Below are positions 17,766 to 24,197 of a stretch of 64,000 nt of DNA, piece by piece. This DNA comes from JACMQW01 sp964536965 (GTDB lineage Bacteria > Bdellovibrionota > UBA1018): positions 1 to 64,000 of the forward strand of contig CAZIAL010000014.1 of assembly GCA_964536965.1 (NCBI GenBank), given 5' to 3'. The stretch's first letter is position 1; each line of letters opens with the position of its first letter. The translations under genes and the position numbers were made by a program. A model generated the notes under the pieces. It was given only the letters and a program-made list of their open reading frames with translations. It was not told the origin of the DNA and did no database searches.

Positions 17766-19184
17766 CTATGAGGCGCAGCATGAGAGCTTCTTCACATCCT
17801 TCTCAAAGCCTTGGGCAGCAAGCTTAACCGCTTCAGATTGAGTTAGGTAAGGATGAAGCATGGAAGCAACATCGGAGACGGGAATCTTGTACCTGATCAT
17901 GAGGCTAAGCTCCATGATGAGTTCCGAGCCCTCAGGCGCTACGATTCTTGCGCCAATCAGGTGGTCAGATCCTTTTCTCCTAAGAAGTTTAATGAAACCC
18001 CTGGTATCGCGCGCAGCAATGGCGCGCGGAACATGATTCATTTCTACAAATGACGAGTCGTACTCAATCCCGTTCGCGACCGCTCCACGTTCATTGAGTC
18101 CCACTCCTGCAACCTGCGGGTCTGAGAAAATAACCCAAGGTACGACGGTGTAGTCCGCTTTGCGTTGATTCCCCTTAAACGCATTTTCAGCGGCAAGATT
18201 TCCCTCGTAAGCCGCGACATATACTAGGGGTGGAGAGGGCGTTACGTCGCCGGCAGCGTAAATCGACTCCTGTGTGGTCTGGCAGAATTCGTTAATCATG
18301 ATTGACCCGGTTTCTGTAAACGCCACACCCGCAGCCAATAGGTTAAGACCTGCGGTATTAGCCCTTCTTCCGGTGGCCACGAGAAGATGTTCCACGTCCA
18401 GAGTCGAATCGCGACCTTCGCCGAATAGAGATAGCTTTACACCAGTACGGCTCTTTTTTACTTCTCGGACCTCAGTCTGCCCTAGTATTCGAATTCCCTC
18501 ATCGGTCAAATATTGCATCATCCAGCTACTAACGTCATCGTCTTCATGCGAGAGAATTTTGCTTCTTTGAATGAGCGTTACTTCCGAACCTAAACGCCGA
18601 AACATTTGCGCAGTTTCAAGCGCAATGTACCCGCCGCCTAAAATAGCTAGAGATTTTGGAAATCGCTCCAATTCAAAAGCAGTGGTGCTTGTTAGATACC
18701 CTGACTCTTTGAGCCCGGGGATTGGAGGAACATATTCAGAACTTCCAGTGCAGATGAGAAACTTCTCGGCTGTTAGTTTTCGGGCAGCGACTTCAATCGT
18801 CTTTTGATCGATAAACCTTGCTTCGCCTTGGATTAGGGAGATCAAGCTATTCTCCCTGAGGACTGACTGATATTTCGCCTCCCGAAGCTCACTCACAAGC
18901 CTGTTCTTTGCCGCAATAACTTCTTCAAAATGGACTTCCGCTCGGCCAGGCAGGATGCCCTCGAATCGACTTGTTTCGATTCGGTGTTTGGTTTCAGCTG
19001 CTCGGATTAGGGTCTTTGAAGGTACGCAACCTACGTTTACGCAGGTTCCTCCCAAAGTGCCTTTCTCGATCATTCCGACACTTTTCCCAAGCTCCGTCGC
19101 CTTGATAGCGGCGGCAAATGCGGCGGAACCACTGCCAATGATCAGTAGATCAAAATCTTTTTTTCTGGAGTCACAGCATTTCAT
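17766..19184 (-). CDS. merA: Mercuric reductase
   Basis: A 472-residue flavoprotein that should reduce Hg(II) to Hg(0) with NADPH in the cytoplasm. Seen: the FAD dinucleotide fold (FDLLIIGSGSAAFAAAIKAT), the redox pair in GGTCVNVGCVPSK, the NADPH-binding GGGYIALETAQMFRRLG, the second FAD motif IYAAGDVT, and the C-terminal vicinal cysteines in KKLSCCAS that deliver mercury to the active site. It lacks the N-terminal heavy-metal-associated domain of Tn501 MerA, but the chosen start gives MKCCDSRKK, a second vicinal cysteine pair. The ATG at 19184 has GGAG upstream. It is the last gene of the mer operon. Confidence 0.92.
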   Translation of the reverse strand: MKCCDSRKKDFDLLIIGSGSAAFAAAIKATELGKSVGMIEKGTLGGTCVNVGCVPSKTLIRAAETKHRIETSRFEGILPGRAEVHFEEVIAAKNRLVSELREAKYQSVLRENSLISLIQGEARFIDQKTIEVAARKLTAEKFLICTGSSEYVPPIPGLKESGYLTSTTAFELERFPKSLAILGGGYIALETAQMFRRLGSEVTLIQRSKILSHEDDDVSSWMMQYLTDEGIRILGQTEVREVKKSRTGVKLSLFGEGRDSTLDVEHLLVATGRRANTAGLNLLAAGVAFTETGSIMINEFCQTTQESIYAAGDVTPSPPLVYVAAYEGNLAAENAFKGNQRKADYTVVPWVIFSDPQVAGVGLNERGAVANGIEYDSSFVEMNHVPRAIAARDTRGFIKLLRRKGSDHLIGARIVAPEGSELIMELSLMIRYKIPVSDVASMLHPYLTQSEAVKLAAQGFEKDVKKLSCCAS

Positions 19185-19212
19185 AACTCTCTTACTCCGA
19201 GCGTTTTTGCGC

Positions 19213-19617
19213 TTACTTAAGGTTGCAAGGGTCGGTATTGGAGGCATCCCAATACGCGACGTAACCCGGGTTTTTCTTAATTTCTTTTATGATTCTGCAA
19301 TCCGTCTCACCCGTCTTATATTGAGAAGCGGAAAGCTTGAGCTTCGCGTGCCCGATCTTATTTTCCCGGTCCGGCTTTTTGTAATCGACCTCAATAATTT
19401 GGTCCTTTGAAATCCCGGCACGTTCGAGCGCGCTCTTCACGCCAAAGACGCATCCACTACAGGTCATGCCTTTAATGAAAAGTGTTCTTTCCACTGTCTC
19501 AGCCTGGACAGTTTTTTCTGCGGCGAGTACTGAAGTGAAACGCGCCGAAGGACCGCTACAGCAGCACGCAGCGATTGAGAGAGCAGTAGAAACAAGCGGG
19601 AGTGAAAAGAGTTTCAT
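19213..19617 (-). CDS. merP: Periplasmic mercury-binding protein with HMA domain, MerP-like
   Basis: A 134-residue exported protein. A signal segment rich in cysteine (LSIAACCCSGPSA) precedes a heavy-metal-associated domain with the GMTCSGC motif. MerP binds Hg(II) in the periplasm and passes it to MerT. It is longer than classical MerP (about 91 residues), with an extended linker and a C-terminal tail that carries two further cysteines (TDCRIIK and DPCNLK). The cysteine triplet could also serve as a lipobox, which would anchor the protein. It sits between merT and merA with short gaps on the same strand. Confidence 0.85.
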   Translation of the reverse strand: MKLFSLPLVSTALSIAACCCSGPSARFTSVLAAEKTVQAETVERTLFIKGMTCSGCVFGVKSALERAGISKDQIIEVDYKKPDRENKIGHAKLKLSASQYKTGETDCRIIKEIKKNPGYVAYWDASNTDPCNLK

Positions 19618-19626
19618 ATTGATTCC

Positions 19627-20067
19627 TTAATAGCCTGATATTTTTTCGATGATTCCTGGAAAGAAAATAAAGAACGCGACAAGTGTAGCTGCAATCCACA
19701 AGACGAATTTATTGACTCGGTCTGCTTTAGGGTTTGCGCAGTAAGCATCTTCATCGCACTCGCCGGCTGGTTTCTTTCTATAAGCAAAATAAAATCCCAG
19801 ACCTAAAAGGGTGGCAGCAAGCACGATAAAAATAGGTCTATAGGGCTCGAACCTCTCAATGAATGCCATGCCCGATATGCCGAGAAGAGCAAAGACCACA
19901 GGTCCGATGCAACAAATCGACGCCAAGAACGCGCTAATTACGCTACTAATTACAAATGCTCTTTGCGTTTTAGCCGGATAGCTTGAGCCGCCATTAAACT
20001 TTTTCGAGTTCTTTTGCGGCCCCGTCACAAATTCTTCTTTTTGGGTCATTGGTTCCTCTTTTTTCAC
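19627..20067 (-). CDS. merT: Mercuric ion transporter
   Basis: A 146-residue inner-membrane protein with three hydrophobic helices. The first holds the vicinal cysteines in SICCIGPVVFALLGISG that accept mercury from MerP. The cytoplasmic loop between helices 2 and 3 carries a second cysteine pair (GECDEDAYCANP). A hydrophilic N-terminal extension of about 30 residues is unusual. The start is a GTG at 20067 that overlaps the merR stop, with AAGGAG upstream. The overlap means that the regulator and transporter are translationally coupled. Confidence 0.9.
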   Translation of the reverse strand: MKKEEPMTQKEEFVTGPQKNSKKFNGGSSYPAKTQRAFVISSVISAFLASICCIGPVVFALLGISGMAFIERFEPYRPIFIVLAATLLGLGFYFAYRKKPAGECDEDAYCANPKADRVNKFVLWIAATLVAFFIFFPGIIEKISGY

Positions 20068-20477
20068 TTCTTAACTCCTTCTTCGCCCAAACATTCAAGA
20101 AGAGGGCACTCGGCGTTTGTCTTACGCTTTCGGCACTGAACAACGAGATCGTTCAGGACTTCTTTTATGCGCACGAGCCGTGCGATTTTTTCTTTCACGT
20201 CAGCTAAATGTTTTAGAGCTTTCGACTGAACGCTTTCGCACTTTGATTCACGATCTGCCTTAAGCTTTAGAAGTTCGTGAATTTCATCAAGCGAAAACCC
20301 AAGTTCTTGGGCGTGCTTGATGAAACGGACGACCTTCACGGCTTCCTCGTTATAGAGCCTATAGCCAGAATCTCTCTTAGCATCGGGCTTAAGGATGCCT
20401 CTTTGCTCATAGTAGCGAAGCGTTTGGACGCTTACGCTCGTCTGTTTTGCGATCTTTCCAATAGTGAGCATGCTCAT
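20064..20477 (-). CDS. merR: Mercury-responsive transcriptional regulator
   Basis: A 137-residue MerR-family regulator. The winged helix (IGKIAKQTSVSVQTLRYYEQ) is followed by the dimerisation helix and the three mercury ligands in the expected places: Cys about 79 (ESKCESV), Cys about 115 (VVQCRKR), and Cys about 124 (NAECPLLEC). An extra cysteine follows at about 129. It is the first gene of the operon and points the same way as merT, merP and merA, unlike the divergent merR of most Gram-negative operons. It should repress and activate the promoter just upstream of itself. Confidence 0.92.
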   Translation of the reverse strand: MSMLTIGKIAKQTSVSVQTLRYYEQRGILKPDAKRDSGYRLYNEEAVKVVRFIKHAQELGFSLDEIHELLKLKADRESKCESVQSKALKHLADVKEKIARLVRIKEVLNDLVVQCRKRKTNAECPLLECLGEEGVKK

Positions 20478-20483
20478 AGATAA

Positions 20484-20515
20484 ATTTTACACCCTATAGT
20501 AGACTATAGAGTCAA
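20484..20515 (-). promoter_or_regulatory. MerR-type promoter/operator of the mer operon
   Basis: On the minus strand TTGACT (20510-20515) and TAAAAT (20484-20489) are separated by 20 bases, the overlong spacer typical of MerR-family promoters. Between them lies the dyad ACTCTATAG-N4-CTATAGGGT, with half sites matching at 8 of 9 positions. It sits directly upstream of merR and so makes the operon autoregulated. Confidence 0.8.
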
Positions 20516-20864
20516 GGGAGCAGAGTTCTGTATTCGGAAATACTTGGGATTAAGATCCCTATAACCGTTTAGAACTGGTAGAGCGGCACGGTTGTTATGT
20601 TGTGTTATGTTGATTGGGATTTTTGCCCCGATCAAACGAGTGTACCCACAATAATCCGCCGTAGTACCCATTCAGCGTTTGGGTAAGTAACAGGCGTTCG
20701 CGCGTCTTCTAAGGTCGAGTAGGCCGCTTTCATCTGTAGCGGCTTTTGCGATGAGCGATGCAATGCCCATCAGCTCAATCGATTTGCGCGATGATAATAT
20801 CGTGATCGCCATTTCAGGAAAATGAAACGCCGAGGCTACAGCAAAAACGCCACAATAGTCGAAT

Positions 20865-21035
20865 CTAGCGACTTGCTGGAAGCAGCGGGACTTGCCCCCA
20901 TTTCGAGGCTTTAGTTTCCTGGATGAGTTGAATCTGTGCCTTACGAACGGCAAAGATCAATTTTGGAAGTTGTCCCGTAGATGCCGCGAGTATGACGATT
21001 CCAACTATAGCGGCGGTCAATTTATCGAAGTTCAT
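20865..21035 (-). CDS. 56-residue single-span membrane protein
   Basis: A short open frame from ATG at 21035 to TAG at 20865, with AAGGA at good spacing. The product begins MNFDKLTAAIVGIVILAAST, giving one membrane span, followed by a basic amphipathic stretch (AVRKAQIQLIQETKASKWGQ) and PLLPASR. It lies upstream of the mer operon on the same strand, behind two strong hairpins. The peptide SKWGQVPLL recurs in a short frame downstream of merA, because both contain the same hairpin sequence. Function unknown. A toxin-like or leader role is possible for such a protein, but nothing shows it. Confidence 0.5.
   Translation of the reverse strand: MNFDKLTAAIVGIVILAASTGQLPKLIFAVRKAQIQLIQETKASKWGQVPLLPASR
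20884..20902. repeat. REP-like hairpin, second copy (AGCGGGACTTGCCCCCATT)
   Basis: Related to the hairpin at 17700-17718 and in the same orientation; the two flank the mer operon. It lies within the last codons of the 56-residue protein gene. Confidence 0.4.
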
Positions 21036-21051
21036 CGGATGATCCTTTCGT

Positions 21052-21075
21052 TAGCGCTCTGAAATTTGAGCGCTA
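21052..21075. repeat. Hairpin TAGCGCTC / GAGCGCTA
   Basis: A perfect 8-base stem with an 8-base loop, ending about 17 bases before the start codon of the 56-residue protein. It would form in that gene's leader RNA. Confidence 0.55.
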
Positions 21076-21092
21076 GGTTTTAAGAGTAAATC

Positions 21093-21123
21093 CGCTAGGA
21101 CGGGGCAGCGCCCCATCCTAGCG
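21093..21123. repeat. Strong hairpin CGCTAGGA-c-GGGGC
   Basis: A 14-base stem with one mismatch and a three-base loop, immediately upstream of the previous hairpin. It could be a terminator stem or a regulatory leader structure. Confidence 0.55.
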
Positions 21124-21164
21124 AGATGAGAAAATGCTCTTTAAAATCGGGATTTTGTAAGCTG

Positions 21165-21244
21165 CTTGGATGCCCGCATTTTCAGGCATCCAAGTTTTGA
21201 TGAGAAAGACTCGTCGGGCATCCGCGGGCATCCAATGGGCATCC
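21165..21244. repeat. Hairpin plus GGGCATCC direct repeats
   Basis: CTTGGATGCC (21165-21174) pairs perfectly with GGCATCCAAG (21185-21194), followed by TTTT on the plus strand. Just beyond it GGGCATCC occurs three times at 21216, 21226 and 21237, spaced about one helical turn apart. The spacing would suit a protein-binding array. No gene is seen between 21036 and the tRNA. Confidence 0.5.
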
Positions 21245-21370
21245 ACGTAGATGTCTTTCAAGCGACTTCCAGTGACCTCAGAAAATCAGAAAAACTCGAA
21301 CACCTTTTCGTGTTTTCCGCGTGATTATCGGTCTTTTGGTTTGTTTTTGATGAGTTGTTTATGAAGCAGA

Positions 21371-21401
21371 AAGGGGTTCAGCCTTTTGAGCCGAACCCCT
21401 T
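21371..21401 (-). terminator. Terminator-like hairpin after tRNA-fMet
   Basis: AAGGGGTTC pairs with GAACCCCTT across about 13 bases, just beyond the 3' end of the tRNA on the minus strand. The following T-rich tract is weak. Confidence 0.5.
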
Positions 21402-21409
21402 CCTAATTT

Positions 21410-21486
<77 letters not shown>

Positions 21487-21618
21487 CCAGAACGTCGCTT
21501 TTTAACGGCGAGGGACTAACTAATCACATGCGACCTTAGAGTCAATGCGAATAAGGGTAAATTCAGCCTCTTCCCGTTCTAGCGCAGCGCGGCGGTGGCG
21601 GAATACAGGGCCCGGCGA

Positions 21619-22158
21619 TTACCGAGCCACTTCCGGAGGTTTTCCCCCGAGCGCCGACTTCACCCGAGGCGGCAGCAGATTCGCGACGAGATCGACCGTA
21701 TTCTTTACGAATCCTTCCTCACGAACTTCCGGCTTCATACGCTCGAAAGCGAAGCCGATCGCGGTGGCCTCTTCGTCGTTCAGAACTTTTCGCCCGAGCG
21801 CGAAGATTTTGCTCTCCTCCTCCTCGATGTGGTGTTCGATCGAATCTTTCAGTTTCTCGGCCACCTTCTTCCAGTCCGCCCCGACTTTATCGAGAAGCTG
21901 GAGGGTGCGTAGGATCGTCTCGGCTTCGGCATGTTCTTTATATCCATGCATCACGACGTCGGTCTGATCGGTCAGACTGCGAAGCGAATTATAGAACACG
22001 GCCTCTTCGGCTCGCGCATGCGGAATGAGATCGTCTCGAATGTCCTGGATCAGCTCATCCCGCGCCTCGATATCTTCGGCGTCGAGCGAGACCAGATCTT
22101 CGAGAAGTTCCTTCGTCTTTTCATGATCCTTTTTCAGCAGGTCGTAGATTTGGGGCAT
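21619..22158 (-). CDS. Hemerythrin HHE-domain protein
   Basis: A 179-residue soluble protein made of a four-helix bundle with the expected di-iron ligands: His in LLKKDHEKTKELL, His and Glu in LIPHARAEEAVFY, His in YKEHAEAETIL, and His-His-x-x-Glu in DSIEHHIEEEESKIF. Such proteins bind oxygen or act in redox and stress responses; no partner is shown here. A C-terminal extension of about 45 residues (VREEGFVKNTVDLVANLLPP) is not part of the core domain. A good AGGA precedes the ATG. Confidence 0.85.
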   Translation of the reverse strand: MPQIYDLLKKDHEKTKELLEDLVSLDAEDIEARDELIQDIRDDLIPHARAEEAVFYNSLRSLTDQTDVVMHGYKEHAEAETILRTLQLLDKVGADWKKVAEKLKDSIEHHIEEEESKIFALGRKVLNDEEATAIGFAFERMKPEVREEGFVKNTVDLVANLLPPRVKSALGGKPPEVAR

Positions 22159-22184
22159 GGTTCATCCTTTCGTGATGTGGAAAA

Positions 22185-22559
22185 TTAAAACGAGCGGGTG
22201 GGAAATCCTTCGGAAGGCCGTGGACTAGGGACGACGTTCGTCGGCCCGACACGGGTCGCCGGCATTCCCGCCGGCCGTTGGCCGGGATTCATATTCAGAT
22301 TTCCCGCGGACTGCTGGGGTGGATTCGAATTCAGAATCGTTCCCGCCGCGGGCTGCTGCGGAGTCGTCGGGCGGGTATTCATCGCACCCGCGGGAGGCTG
22401 AGTTCCAGGATTCATCGTTCCTGCGGGCGCGCTGGCGGCGGGCGCATTTGCCTGCGCTACCGCGTAACGGACTCCCGTGCGTTCCGTCTGGACGGCGCCG
22501 ACCACCAGAGTCGCTCCCGTGAGCGCCCAGGCGAAGCCGACCCAATGTTTTTCTTTCAT
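22185..22559 (-). CDS. Exported Pro/Ala/Asn-rich low-complexity protein
   Basis: A 124-residue protein from ATG at 22559, with GGAG ahead. One hydrophobic signal or anchor segment (WVGFAWALTGATLVVGAV) leads into a low-complexity region rich in Pro, Ala, Thr, Asn and Gln, with repeats of PAAGT, PPAGAMN and GQRPAGM type. It looks like a surface or periplasmic spacer rather than an enzyme. It lies 26 bases upstream of the hemerythrin gene and may share its transcript. Confidence 0.5.
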   Translation of the reverse strand: MKEKHWVGFAWALTGATLVVGAVQTERTGVRYAVAQANAPAASAPAGTMNPGTQPPAGAMNTRPTTPQQPAAGTILNSNPPQQSAGNLNMNPGQRPAGMPATRVGPTNVVPSPRPSEGFPTRSF

Positions 22560-22688
22560 GCGGAAGTGTCTCCTATTCTCAGCTTGAAGAGTGCGATTCC
22601 TGTTCCATCTAAACCCGCCCAAATCGCCCCGAAATGGGCATCGATTCTTGACAGAACCGGTAAATTTAATGGAACCTCGCACTTAGTC

Positions 22689-24197
22689 ATGACGCAGAAA
22701 ACCACGGAAAAACGCGGACGGCGAAGCGAAGCCGTCTTTTATCTCAACGGAATCCGTCATGCCGTTACGCAAAGCCAAGCGGGGCTGATGCTCTCGGATT
22801 ATCTGCGGTATGAACGCGGACTCACCGGGACGAAGGTCGTCTGCGCCGAGGGCGACTGCGGCGCCTGCTCGGTCCTCCACCGTTTCGAGGTTCCCGGGAA
22901 TCGGCGCGCGAAGCAGGCGTATCGCCCGATTAATTCGTGCATCGTCACCGTCGGGCAGCTCGACGGCTCAAGCCTGCTGACCGTCGAGGCTCTCGCCGAG
23001 AACGAGCAACTCGCCCCCGCCCAGGCGGCGATGATCGAGTCGCACGGCAGCCAGTGCGGATTCTGCACGCCCGGATTCGTCATCGCGATGACCGGTCTGA
23101 TCGAGAAGAAACTCTGCACCCAGCAGAAATCCTGCTCCATCCAGGATGCGAAAAACGCGTTCACCGGAAATCTCTGTCGCTGCACCGGTTACCAGCCCAT
23201 CCTCGATGCGGCCGTTTCCATCGACCTGAAAAAATGCCGGCCCCTCGCCGCCCGCTACTCGACCCGCGCCCAAACGGCCGACCTCGCGCGCATACGAAAG
23301 ATCCCGCTCTCGATCGAGTCCGAAGAATTTTCCCTCTTCGCGCCGCGAACGCTCAAGGAAGCCGCGCAGTACCTGCGCCGATACCCCGACGCGCGCCTGA
23401 CCGCCGCGGCGACCGATCTCGGAGTCGCGGTGAATAAGGGAAAACTTCGGCTCCGGCGAATCGTGAGTCTGCATCTCATCGAAGAGCTCTACGCCATTCG
23501 GCCTGCGAAAAAGAGTCGGATCTCCGTCGGGGCCCGCGTGACGCTGACCGAACTTCGCGAAGCGATGAAAAAGACGGTGCCTGAATTCGCCCGTTTCCTC
23601 GACCTCTTCGCCTCCCCCCAGATTAAGAATTCGGCCACCCTCATCGGAAACGTCGCGAACGGTTCTCCGATCGGCGACACGCCGCCGTTCCTCCTCGTCG
23701 CGAACGCGGTCGTTAAGGTCGTCGGCCCGACGTCGAAACGAGACGTGCCGCTCGAGAAATTCTACCTCGGATACCGAAAGACCGCGCTCCGTCCGGGCGA
23801 ACTGATCGCGGCGATCGAATTCGACATTCCGGCTAAATCGGAGGCCCTGGCCCTGTATAAAACTTCGCAGCGGAAGGACCTCGACATCTCCGCCGTGAAC
23901 GCCGCTTTTCGCGTGGAGTGGGCCAATCGGAGCCGCACGAAGGTGAAGAACGCCTGGCTCGCGCTCGGCGGAGTCGCGGCCACGCCGATCCGGATTCCGG
24001 CCGCCGAATCGGCGCTGCGAAAACTTTCGCTGGAGGTCGATGCTTTCGCGGCCTCGCGCGAGTCGGTCGTCGAAATTCTACAGGCCTCGATCGCTCCCCT
24101 TTCGGATCTCCGCGGAACCTCCTCCTTTCGGCGACTCCTCGTCGAGAACTTGTTCCGGAAGTTTCTCGCCGAGCAAGGCCCCGGGAGCGCGAGATGA
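22689..24197 (+). CDS. xdhA: Xanthine dehydrogenase small subunit (2Fe-2S and FAD)
   Basis: A 502-residue protein that carries electrons from the molybdenum subunit to NAD. The N-terminal plant-ferredoxin cluster is visible in CAEGDCGACSVL, the second 2Fe-2S cluster in SQCGFCTPG and GNLCRCTGYQ. The FAD-binding domain follows from about residue 200 (FAPRTLKEAAQYLRRYPDAR, and NSATLIGNVANGSPIGD), then the CO-dehydrogenase flavoprotein C-terminal domain. The length matches bacterial XdhA. The open frame extends upstream but no homology begins before the ATG at 22689. Its stop overlaps the ATG of the large subunit. Confidence 0.9.
   Translation: MTQKTTEKRGRRSEAVFYLNGIRHAVTQSQAGLMLSDYLRYERGLTGTKVVCAEGDCGACSVLHRFEVPGNRRAKQAYRPINSCIVTVGQLDGSSLLTVEALAENEQLAPAQAAMIESHGSQCGFCTPGFVIAMTGLIEKKLCTQQKSCSIQDAKNAFTGNLCRCTGYQPILDAAVSIDLKKCRPLAARYSTRAQTADLARIRKIPLSIESEEFSLFAPRTLKEAAQYLRRYPDARLTAAATDLGVAVNKGKLRLRRIVSLHLIEELYAIRPAKKSRISVGARVTLTELREAMKKTVPEFARFLDLFASPQIKNSATLIGNVANGSPIGDTPPFLLVANAVVKVVGPTSKRDVPLEKFYLGYRKTALRPGELIAAIEFDIPAKSEALALYKTSQRKDLDISAVNAAFRVEWANRSRTKVKNAWLALGGVAATPIRIPAAESALRKLSLEVDAFAASRESVVEILQASIAPLSDLRGTSSFRRLLVENLFRKFLAEQGPGSAR

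Noticed and set aside
20672..20953. A 93-codon minus-strand frame
   Set aside because: It overlaps the better-supported 56-residue gene in another frame and has no ribosome site.
21216..21244. CRISPR-like repeats (GGGCATCC)
   Set aside because: The units are only 8 bases and spaced 10-11 bases apart; no spacers or cas genes.
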